This document shows positions 1 through 4,872 of a stretch of DNA of 5,228 bases, piece after piece. How positions within the stretch are numbered: the stretch's first letter is position 1; the number at the start of each line of letters is the position of its first letter. The notes beneath the pieces are model-generated. The model did not search any database and had not been told where the DNA came from. It saw nothing but the letters and a program-made list of their open reading frames with translations. A program made the translations under genes and the position numbers. Origin of the DNA: Candidatus Adiutrix sp. (GTDB taxonomy: Bacteria; Desulfobacterota; Desulfarculia; Adiutricales; Adiutricaceae); contig JAITBV010000169.1 in NCBI GenBank assembly GCA_031283395.1, forward strand, positions 1-5,228. Reading direction: 5' to 3'.

Positions 1-149
1 TCTGGCAGGACATTTTCAAGTATCTCGAACAGCTTGGCCGCGGACGGCGCGGGATAGACCTCGTAAAAAGTCTTAAGCATATTCCGGCCCATGGTCAGGT
101 TGGCCATGTTGTCGTCAACGAGGATGATTTTACTATGGACGTTGACCAT
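1..149 (-). CDS. Response regulator receiver domain, N-terminal part (runs off the left edge)
   Basis: The first 49 codons are visible, beginning MVNVHSKIILVDDNMANL. The hydrophobic strand IILV followed by the acidic pair D12-D13 and N14 is the start of a CheY-like receiver, where the acidic pair helps bind Mg2+. The following segment (NMLKTFYEVYPAPSAAKLFEIL) fits helix 1, strand 2 and helix 2. The phosphoacceptor Asp, the switch residues and any output domain lie beyond the window, so it cannot be said whether this is a lone receiver or carries an HD, GGDEF or DNA-binding output. The ATG at 149 is preceded by GGGGAGGGATA, a strong ribosome binding site with good spacing, which fixes the start. 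The gene lies downstream of the hemerythrin and hybrid kinase genes in the same direction, but 475 bp of non-coding DNA and a separate promoter candidate at 494-522 suggest its own transcription. It is a plausible partner of the hybrid kinase, by proximity only. Confidence 0.85.
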   Translation of the reverse strand, partial: MVNVHSKIILVDDNMANLTMGRNMLKTFYEVYPAPSAAKLFEILENVLP

Positions 150-219
150 TATCCCTCCCCAACCGAAATCTTTCCCTGATTTGCGTGAAATTCATCTGGC
201 CCACATTCATTCGTAGTCG

Positions 220-330
220 GTTCATGGCCTAACCGGCGCTTTAGGGGCTTGATACTGAAAGGGGATTGGTTGGCGAGAGGCATATATAACAATGCCGGCA
301 CAAACACCGTCCAGTTTTAGTTCATGGCCT
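220..330. repeat. 11-bp direct repeat (AGGCCATGAAC on the minus strand), two copies
   Basis: GTTCATGGCCT occurs at 220-230 and again at 320-330 on the plus strand, an offset of exactly 100 bp. The right copy runs into the left arm of the palindrome at 326-344; the left copy has no palindrome. Both lie in the presumed leader of the response regulator gene. They could be regulator half-sites, parts of an RNA fold or chance; two copies do not decide. Confidence 0.5.
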
Positions 331-344
331 CTAATATAGAGGCC
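326..344. repeat. Perfect inverted repeat GGCCTCTA-ATA-TAGAGGCC
   Basis: Two 8-bp arms (326-333 and 337-344) match perfectly around a 3-bp centre. On the minus strand the right side continues ATGAACTAAAAC without a T-run, so it does not look like an intrinsic terminator. A dyad of this shape fits a dimeric repressor site, or a stable hairpin in a transcript crossing it. It lies about 150 bp downstream of the promoter candidate at 494-522 and about 180 bp upstream of the response regulator start. Confidence 0.6.
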
Positions 345-359
345 GGGCGGCGAAAACAG

Positions 360-486
360 CTCGTTGAACTGCGAACCTATTCCCTTGCGGTCTTTTATTC
401 AGTCCACACCCGGCCGTGCCAGTTTCTATGGAACGAAAAAAACACGGCTACGGGCGTGCGACCGCAACGAGGTATTTTCGGTACCT
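360..486 (-). other. Putative structured RNA or leader region (nested inverted repeats)
   Basis: Many complementary segments are packed into about 125 bp: AGGTA 470-474 with TACCT 482-486; CTCGTTG 360-366 with CAACGAG 465-471; TTGCGGTC 385-392 with GACCGCAA 460-467; C405-G412 with C451-G458 (7 of 8 pairs); GCCGTG 413-418 with CACGGC 443-448; and GTTTC 422-426 with GGAAC 430-434 (one G-T pair). All but the first nest concentrically, giving one long interrupted hairpin with internal loops and a terminal stem-loop. The first forms its own small hairpin just outside. They lie directly downstream of the promoter candidate at 494-522, so a minus-strand transcript would begin with this fold. I do not recognise a known riboswitch or small RNA; c-di-GMP-I and -II consensus features were looked for by eye and not found. 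It may be a leader, a stand-alone small RNA or a DNA-level site. The strand is inferred from the promoter. Confidence 0.4.
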
Positions 487-493
487 GAATAAA

Positions 494-522
494 ATTACAC
501 CATAAGGCGGAAAAAAAGTCAA
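494..522 (-). promoter_or_regulatory. Sigma70-type promoter TTGACT-N17-TGTAAT, reading leftward
   Basis: On the minus strand the -35 box TTGACT (522-517) and the -10 box TGTAAT (499-494) each match 5 of 6 consensus bases with the ideal 17-bp spacer. TGG immediately before the -10 box supplies an extended -10 motif. The upstream DNA is A/T-rich (about 523-557), like an UP element. The predicted start near 487 leaves about 340 nt before the response regulator ATG. The first thing transcribed would be the inverted-repeat cluster. Confidence 0.65.
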
Positions 523-624
523 GGATAACAAAAATGGCAGAAAAAATTTATAATTGACTTGTGATGGCGGGTTATCATTCCGTTGAATGACATCGGGGGG
601 CGGCTCTGGTTCTGAAAACAAAAA

Positions 625-1056
625 TCAGGGCCGACGGTGCTGGTTCTTGAGGTATTCCATCAAGTGGGCGCTGTAGGCCTTATCTTCGTGAGCGATGTGC
701 ACCAGCAGCCACTCTTTGAGAAAATTCAAAAATTGTTTCGGGTCTTCGCCGTCATGCAGACAGGCGGCTAAAATTCGGTTGACTTCGGTGATGAGGTGAT
801 CATGCTGGTTTTGGTGTTCCTGGAGCCGGGGGTATTCTGATTCCTCCAGCAGTGTAATTTCTATTGAGAAGTGGATTTTGGTATAGCCCATGATCATTTC
901 GGCGATGGGGCGCAAAAAGGCGGCGCTGGTCTGCATCGACTGCGAAAAATGCAGGGAGTTGATGATGGAAACGATACCCCGGTGCTGCTCATCGCAGATA
1001 CTGATCCCGGTATTATACGAATCGTTCCAGACTATCAGCAATGGTTTCTGTTCCAT
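625..1056 (-). CDS. Bacteriohemerythrin, single-domain di-iron O2-binding protein
   Basis: A small soluble protein of 143 residues from this start, the usual size of a stand-alone bacterial hemerythrin. All seven iron ligands of the family are present: H25 (in CDEQHRGI), H62 and E66 (HFSIE), H81 and H85 (HQNQH), H120 and D125 (HIAHED). The N-terminal LIVWNDSYNTGI matches the usual W-(N/D)-x-x-Y-x-(T/V)-G-I opening. Known members bind O2 reversibly at a non-haem di-iron centre and serve in O2 delivery, storage or sensing; NO binding is also known. No signal peptide or membrane segment is seen, so it is cytoplasmic. Two ATGs are possible: 1062 and 1056. AAGGGG at 1065-1070 lies 2 nt from the first and 8 nt from the second, so 1056 is preferred; starting at 1062 adds Met-Thr. 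It sits downstream of the hybrid kinase in the same direction with its own promoter candidate (1101-1129). A role as O2 input to the neighbouring kinase is inference. Confidence 0.93.
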   Translation of the reverse strand: MEQKPLLIVWNDSYNTGISICDEQHRGIVSIINSLHFSQSMQTSAAFLRPIAEMIMGYTKIHFSIEITLLEESEYPRLQEHQNQHDHLITEVNRILAACLHDGEDPKQFLNFLKEWLLVHIAHEDKAYSAHLMEYLKNQHRRP

Positions 1057-1100
1057 TGTCATGGCCCCTTCGGTTTGGTCATCTATGAGTGTATATATTG

Positions 1101-1129
1101 ATTATAACCCGCCGCCGCGCCAAAAGCAA
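1101..1129 (-). promoter_or_regulatory. Sigma70-type promoter TTGCTT-N17-TATAAT for the hemerythrin gene
   Basis: On the minus strand TATAAT (1106-1101) is a perfect -10 box. TTGCTT (1129-1124) matches 4 of 6 bases of TTGACA, starting with the important TTG, and the spacer is 17 bp. The start site would be near 1094, about 38 nt before the preferred ATG. The promoter lies in the gap between the kinase stop (1164) and the hemerythrin start, so the hemerythrin gene can probably be transcribed apart from the kinase. No convincing terminator separates the two; a short GC-rich element near 1137-1155 forms only 4-bp stems. Confidence 0.6.
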
Positions 1130-1163
1130 GCTGGCCCGCCAGGGCGGCTTTCTGTTTTACCAA

Positions 1164-3314
1164 TCAGGAGGCGGAGTTGTTCCGGGGCGGGATCCAGCGG
1201 GCTAAAGCCTGAAAAAGTTCCGGAATGCTGATCGGTTTATTGATGTGATCGTTCATGCCGGCCTTAAGGCTTTGTTCCTTATCCCCGCTCATGGCGTGGG
1301 CGGTCATGGCCACAATGGGCAGATCCTGGAACTGGGGCAGGGCCCGCAGACGGACCGTGGCTGTCAGTCCATCCATTTCCGGCATCTGGATGTCCATGAG
1401 GATCAGGTCGAATCGTTCCTTTTGCGCCAGGTCCAAAGCCTCCAGGCCGTTGCCGGCGATCATCACTTCAAAACCGGCGTTGGCCAGTATCCGGCTGGCC
1501 ACCAATTGATTGACTTCATTGTCTTCGGCCAGAAGGATCCGGGCTCCCCGAACGGCCTCGATAAGGCTCAAATCGTCGGCTGCGGCGCCTTTTTTCTTGC
1601 CGGCTTTTACTTTTTGCCGACCGAAAATTTCCATCAGGGAGTCATGAAGGGAAGACAGGGAAAGGGGCTTGGTCAGGATCTTGCTTATGTTCGCGGCCCG
1701 GGCGCTGTCCGCCACTTCTTCGCGGCTGAACCCGGTTACCATCAGCACGGCCGGCAGGGGCCCCCAGGCCTCGCCCATACGCCGGATCGCCTCACCCCCG
1801 TCCATGCCCGGCATCTGCCAATCGACCACGATCAGGTCGAACTTGATCCCCTGGCCGGAAGCCTCGGCGTAACGCTTAATGGCTTCCTCGCCCGAGGCGG
1901 CCGTGACCACCAGGAAACCTATGGACGACAGGGTATGGCTCAGAATTTCCAGGGCCTGGGCATTGTCGTCCACGACCAGGACCCGGAGCCCCTTGAAGGA
2001 GTCTAAGGTCAAGGTCGGGCCGGCGTCCTCCAGGTGGCAGGGCTTGAAACGGGCGGTGAAGCCGAAGGTGCTGCCTCGGCCTGATTCGCTTTGGCACCAG
2101 ATCTCGCCGCCCATCATCTCGGCCAGCCGCTTGGAAATGGCCAGGCCCAGACCGGTCCCCCCATACTTGCGGGTGGTGGTGGCATCGGCCTGGGTGAAGG
2201 GGTTGAAAAGTTTGGCCGCCTGCCCCGGGCTCAGGCCTATGCCGCTGTCCTCCACCGTGAACTTCAGAAAGGCGGTTTCGGATGTGGATTCCAGGGTGGC
2301 CACGCGGACTATGACCGCACCTTTGGCAGTGAATTTGAGGGCGTTGCCGATGAGGTTGTTGACGATCTGGGCCAGGCGCACCGGGTCGCCCAAAAGGCCG
2401 AATGGAGTCTCGACGGGCAGATCCAGGGCAAATTCCACACCCGCGGCGTGGGCTTTTTCGGCGTGCATTTCCATGACCCCGCGCATCAGATCGCCCAGGT
2501 GGAACTCGGTCTCCTCCATTTCCAGCTTGCCGGCTTCTATCTTGGAAAAATCCAAAATATCGTTTATTATCCGCAACAGGGCCTTGGCCGCCACCTCGGT
2601 GCGATGTATATATTCATATTGTTGCTCGTTCAGGTCGGTCTGCAGGGCCAGGTGGGTCAGGCCCAGAACGGCGTTCATGGGCGTACGAATCTCGTGGCTC
2701 ATGTTGGCCACAAATTCGCTATTGACCATACTGGCGTGTTCAGCCGCCTCCCGGGCCAGCTCCGCGTTTTCCTGGGCCAGGCGGATGTCGGTTATGTCGT
2801 GAAACAGCATCAGGGAGCTTTCCACCACGTCTCCCATGCCGGTAATGGGGGTGAAATGCACCTTATAACGGCGCGGGTCGCCGTGGGCATCCAGGCTGAA
2901 AGCATCCTCAAAGCTGATGAATCGTTTTTCCTCGACAGCCTTATTCATCAGGTCTGAAACTTTCTCCACCCACTCGGGAGAGGCGAAAGCTCTGAAAACC
3001 TCCGCGAATTCCTTGCCCTGGATAAAACTGATATGCGGAATGCGCACCGCTTTTAAAAAAGTACTCGTGCAATGGGCAAAACGCTTGGAATCGTCAAACA
3101 AAATAATGATATCCGGGCTGTTTTCCAGCAGGAGCCGCAGGTATTGCTGCTGTTTTTTTCTCTCCACCTCCTGCATGGCGTTGATGTTTTTCAAGGAAGC
3201 GTCTATTGCCTTGTGACGATCCACGGTGGACTGGAGCCGGGCCAGTTGGCGGGTGAGTTTGGTGTTTTCTTTTTGCAGCAGGTCTATTTGTTGCCGCAAA
3301 ACTTCTTCGTCCAT
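1164..3314 (-). CDS. Cytoplasmic PAS hybrid sensor histidine kinase with two receiver domains
   Basis: From this start the product has 716 residues and no membrane segment. Order of domains: an N-terminal coiled coil (about 1-55, rich in Q, K, L, E), a PAS domain (about 58-177, starting near LLLENSPDIIILFDDS), HisKA with phosphoacceptor H207 in FVANMSHEIRTPMN, a HATPase_c domain with N-box (NNLIGNALKF, about 319-328), G1 (DSGIG, D356), F-box (FNPF) and G2 (GGTGLGL, 385-391). Receiver 1 (about 443-565) has acid pair D449-D450, phosphoacceptor D498 and K549. A Lys-rich linker (about 567-581) leads to receiver 2 (about 592-708), with E597-D598, D641 and K693. Every catalytic residue is present, so it should be active. 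It has no Hpt domain, so onward phosphotransfer needs an Hpt protein not seen here. ATG 3314 is preferred because GGGA lies 6-7 nt upstream; an in-frame GTG at 3326 would add four residues but has a poorer site. The gene follows the FIST gene, with a probable terminator between them. Its signal is unknown. Confidence 0.93.
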   Translation of the reverse strand: MDEEVLRQQIDLLQKENTKLTRQLARLQSTVDRHKAIDASLKNINAMQEVERKKQQQYLRLLLENSPDIIILFDDSKRFAHCTSTFLKAVRIPHISFIQGKEFAEVFRAFASPEWVEKVSDLMNKAVEEKRFISFEDAFSLDAHGDPRRYKVHFTPITGMGDVVESSLMLFHDITDIRLAQENAELAREAAEHASMVNSEFVANMSHEIRTPMNAVLGLTHLALQTDLNEQQYEYIHRTEVAAKALLRIINDILDFSKIEAGKLEMEETEFHLGDLMRGVMEMHAEKAHAAGVEFALDLPVETPFGLLGDPVRLAQIVNNLIGNALKFTAKGAVIVRVATLESTSETAFLKFTVEDSGIGLSPGQAAKLFNPFTQADATTTRKYGGTGLGLAISKRLAEMMGGEIWCQSESGRGSTFGFTARFKPCHLEDAGPTLTLDSFKGLRVLVVDDNAQALEILSHTLSSIGFLVVTAASGEEAIKRYAEASGQGIKFDLIVVDWQMPGMDGGEAIRRMGEAWGPLPAVLMVTGFSREEVADSARAANISKILTKPLSLSSLHDSLMEIFGRQKVKAGKKKGAAADDLSLIEAVRGARILLAEDNEVNQLVASRILANAGFEVMIAGNGLEALDLAQKERFDLILMDIQMPEMDGLTATVRLRALPQFQDLPIVAMTAHAMSGDKEQSLKAGMNDHINKPISIPELFQALARWIPPRNNSAS

Positions 3315-3365
3315 AATAATTCCCACGCCAGGCTCAAACCCGACCCATTCAAGCGATGCGGCCCC

Positions 3366-3404
3366 AAAAAGCCGGTCGGCGGGCGTGTCGTCGTCCCGCC
3401 GGCC
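3366..3404 (-). terminator. Probable rho-independent terminator or attenuator after the FIST gene
   Basis: On the minus strand a GC-rich hairpin is followed by TTTTT (3370-3366). CCGGCGGG-side bases 3404-3395 pair with 3383-3374 across an 11-nt loop: seven consecutive pairs (3401-3395 with 3377-3383), then a C-A mismatch and two more pairs. An alternative pairing joins GCCGG 3403-3399 with CCGGC 3375-3371, directly beside the T-run. It begins 15 bp after the FIST stop and lies about 50 bp before the kinase start. With no good promoter visible after it, the kinase may depend on partial readthrough. The five-T run is short, so complete termination is uncertain. Confidence 0.55.
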
Positions 3405-3418
3405 AGTGTATAGTCATC

Positions 3419-4582
3419 TTAAAGAACGACCAGGGTGTATGTATAATTGTGAAAACGGTTGATCAGCGCGCCGGCCTCGGCGTGGAGGGGGCAGACCTCC
3501 CCTCCGCTGTAGAGCATCATGAACGGCAATTTTTCATCAATCAGGTCCACGGTTTTTTTCATCTCATCTTCCACATTCGGGCTGATCATCAGGCTTCGCG
3601 TCAGACAGGGGATCGCCAGTATTCCGTTGGCGCCGTTTTTTTTCACATCTTCCAGCGCCGACCGGAGAGCGGATTCGGCTGTTTCCATGACGCTTTCATA
3701 ATCGATTTCCGTAAAAGTGATCCAGGCGCCGACCGGCATAAGACCGCCGCAGAGCGCGCCTTCCGGCGATATGGAGTATATGGCCAGGGCCACCGGCGGT
3801 GCGCCGTCGCCGTAATCCACCATGAAAGGCAAGGTGGTCAGGGCGGTAAGCGTTTCCTTCTGGACGCCTATGCTGGCCAGGTAGTCGATGAACGGCATAT
3901 TGTTCACCTCGGAGACCATATATCCTTCCGAGGCCGTGATCATGGCCTTTTGATGCTGGATATGCTTCGGAGAAATCGAGGCAACGTAAAAGCGGGGATC
4001 CAGCGGCCCGTGCAGAAGAAGAAGGGCCAGTTGGCTCGAATGCGCATCTCCGTTCAGGAAGGTGCGGCTCTCATCGGTACTCAGCGACGAATCGTTGGAC
4101 AGGGTGCCGAAGATAGGCAGACCGCCGCAGGCCGCGTCAAGCTGCCTGACCATTTGGTCTCCGCTGACTTCCTTCATGATGGGGAAAAACGCGAGGCAGA
4201 GACCGGGATCGCCCGGCAGCTTGGCCCGCGCCTGCCGCCAGGTTTCCTCAATGGGTCCCGCCATGTTGTCTTTGGATATATCGGGGGACATGGATACGGA
4301 AAACTGTATCTCGTCACTGGTCAAAACCGTGAGGCTGAGCTGCTCCATGCCGTAGGTCCGGCCGGTCGCGCTGCCTATGACCGTGCAACCGATGACGTCA
4401 AAAGGCAGATGCTCACGCAGGGAGTCGAGGGTGCCGGAGAAAATAAAGTCATTATAACAGACGATGATGCCTACGGAATTCTTCAGCAATCCCTGGGCCA
4501 GATCCAATTGTTCCAGAATTTCGGCCACCGCCGCCTCGGGATCGTCAACCTGGGCCGTTGAGGCTGTCATAAATTTTAACAT
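3419..4582 (-). CDS. FIST-domain signal transduction protein (FIST_N plus FIST_C)
   Basis: The product has 387 residues, close to the length of a stand-alone FIST_N-FIST_C protein, with no signal peptide or membrane helix, so it should be cytoplasmic. FIST_N hallmarks include the strand GIIVCYNDFIFSG (38-50), the turn DVIGCTVIGSATG (62-74), which matches the family's GCTSAGE-like motif, and GGLPIFGTLSND (153-164). FIST_C hallmarks include GALCGGLMPVG (275-285), the YSGGEVCPLHAEAG segment (358-371), equivalent to the family's GEI motif, and the closing NRFHNYTYTLVVL. FIST domains are predicted from genome context to bind small ligands, perhaps amino acids, and often occur beside or fused to kinases, chemoreceptors or cyclic-di-GMP enzymes. 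Here the domain stands alone upstream of a soluble PAS hybrid kinase, so it may be a separate sensory partner of that kinase (inference). The ATG at 4582 has AGGTG about 5 nt upstream; the in-frame ATG at 4570 has no such site. A terminator candidate follows the stop. Confidence 0.88.
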   Translation of the reverse strand: MLKFMTASTAQVDDPEAAVAEILEQLDLAQGLLKNSVGIIVCYNDFIFSGTLDSLREHLPFDVIGCTVIGSATGRTYGMEQLSLTVLTSDEIQFSVSMSPDISKDNMAGPIEETWRQARAKLPGDPGLCLAFFPIMKEVSGDQMVRQLDAACGGLPIFGTLSNDSSLSTDESRTFLNGDAHSSQLALLLLHGPLDPRFYVASISPKHIQHQKAMITASEGYMVSEVNNMPFIDYLASIGVQKETLTALTTLPFMVDYGDGAPPVALAIYSISPEGALCGGLMPVGAWITFTEIDYESVMETAESALRSALEDVKKNGANGILAIPCLTRSLMISPNVEDEMKKTVDLIDEKLPFMMLYSGGEVCPLHAEAGALINRFHNYTYTLVVL

Positions 4583-4628
4583 GGCGCACCTGATCCTTTA
4601 GATCTGTTGTTGACAGTGGATGGGCTGA

Positions 4629-4669
4629 GCCGGCCTTAATGTGGTTTCAGCCTCTTTGAACAGGCCGGC
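4629..4669 (-). repeat. Inverted repeat in the FIST leader (GCCGGCCT / AGGCCGGC)
   Basis: Perfect 8-bp arms at 4629-4636 and 4662-4669 enclose 25 bp; a smaller imperfect pairing is possible inside (GTTTCA with TGAAC). It lies between the predicted FIST promoter (near 4697) and the FIST ATG, so it would form a stable hairpin in the 5' leader of that mRNA. No T-run follows on the minus strand, which argues against a simple terminator. It could be a DNA operator pair instead. Confidence 0.5.
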
Positions 4670-4695
4670 CAGGCTATTTGCACTTACTTTTGCTT

Positions 4696-4710
4696 AAATA
4701 TAGCATATTT
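4696..4710 (-). promoter_or_regulatory. Candidate FIST promoter: extended -10 TGC-TATATT inside a palindrome
   Basis: On the minus strand TGC (4705-4703) directly precedes TATATT (4702-4697), an extended -10 form that can work without a good -35 box. No convincing -35 is seen at 16-18 bp. The same bases form a perfect palindrome, AAATAT-AGC-ATATTT, over 4696-4710, which could be a repressor site masking the promoter. The leader to the FIST ATG would be about 105 nt. Confidence 0.4.
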
Positions 4711-4806
4711 TTCTTTTCTGCACTACAAGAAACGGCGGATTTCATGGGCCAAAAACATCCGCCCCGAACCGGCCCCGGGTTGACATCTCCGGGCCTTCCC
4801 GCAAAA

Positions 4807-4837
4807 ACTTGACACGGAGATTTTTGTCAAGTATTAT
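4807..4837 (+). promoter_or_regulatory. Strong promoter TTGACA-N17-TATTAT with overlapping inverted-repeat operator
   Basis: The -35 box TTGACA (4809-4814) is perfect, the spacer is 17 bp and the -10 box TATTAT (4832-4837) matches 5 of 6 bases. The start site would be near 4844, about 29 nt before the ATG of the membrane sensor. A perfect inverted repeat ACTTGACA-N10-TGTCAAGT (4807-4814 and 4825-4832) covers the -35 box and the spacer up to the first base of the -10 box. A dimeric repressor bound there would block RNA polymerase. The two TTGAC/GTCAA halves are too far apart for the HcpR or FNR pattern (4-bp spacer), so the regulator is unidentified. Confidence 0.75.
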
Positions 4838-4872
4838 GATTCGTTATAGGAAGTACCTCCGGGAGACAGCTT

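Larger units (their letters stand above)
150..624. other. 475-bp gene-free region upstream of the response regulator
   Basis: No convincing protein gene lies here on either strand. It contains, along the minus strand, a weak 6-bp hairpin (575-590, TCATTC/GAATGA, no T-run), an A/T-rich tract (about 508-557), a sigma70-like promoter (494-522), a cluster of nested inverted repeats (360-486), a perfect 19-bp palindrome (326-344), an 11-bp direct repeat with starts 100 bp apart (220-230 and 320-330), a 5-bp hairpin (279-296, GGCAT/ATGCC) and the ribosome binding site of the response regulator (about 152-160). No clear rho-independent terminator for the hemerythrin gene is visible, so readthrough into this region is possible. 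If the promoter is used, the response regulator mRNA has a leader of about 340 nt, long for a bacterial gene. Confidence 0.7.
4583..4872. other. 290-bp divergent intergenic region between FIST and membrane-sensor genes
   Basis: This region must hold the promoters of two divergent genes. From left to right it contains the FIST leader with an 8-bp GC-rich inverted repeat (4629-4669), an A/T-rich tract with a leftward extended -10 box inside a palindrome (4696-4710), a GC-rich stretch with imperfect inverted repeats (about 4771-4795, GGCCCCGG against CCGGGCC, one bulged base), and the rightward promoter with its overlapping dyad (4807-4837), followed by the ribosome binding site GGGAG (4861-4865). 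No protein or RNA gene is seen in it. Confidence 0.7.

Noticed and set aside
133..225. A 30-codon minus-strand open frame starting ATGAACCGACTA that overlaps the response regulator start by 17 bp, a possible leader peptide.
   Set aside because: No ribosome binding site stands before its ATG, its composition is unremarkable and the overlap region is explained by the regulator's own strong site.
360..486. Inverted-repeat cluster as a c-di-GMP riboswitch.
   Set aside because: The conserved GEMM-I elements (such as GCAAAGCC and the tetraloop-receptor segments) and the GEMM-II core are not present by eye; kept only as an unidentified structured region.
1137..1155. GC-rich element after the kinase stop as a terminator.
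   Set aside because: Only 4-bp stems form, in competing registers, and no T-run follows directly.
1245..2957. Long open frames on the plus strand opposite the hybrid kinase (for example 1245-2006, 1879-2802, 2091-2957).
   Set aside because: They mirror the codon structure of the kinase on the other strand, show no family motifs, and the kinase frame has all expected catalytic residues.
3356..4561. A 401-codon plus-strand open frame opposite the FIST gene.
   Set aside because: Its translation is rich in R, G, H and Q with no recognisable domain, and the minus-strand frame has clear FIST motifs.
4771..4795. GGCCCCGG/CCGGGCC inverted repeat as a terminator upstream of the sensor gene.
   Set aside because: It needs a bulged base, has no T-run, and no gene ends there on either strand.
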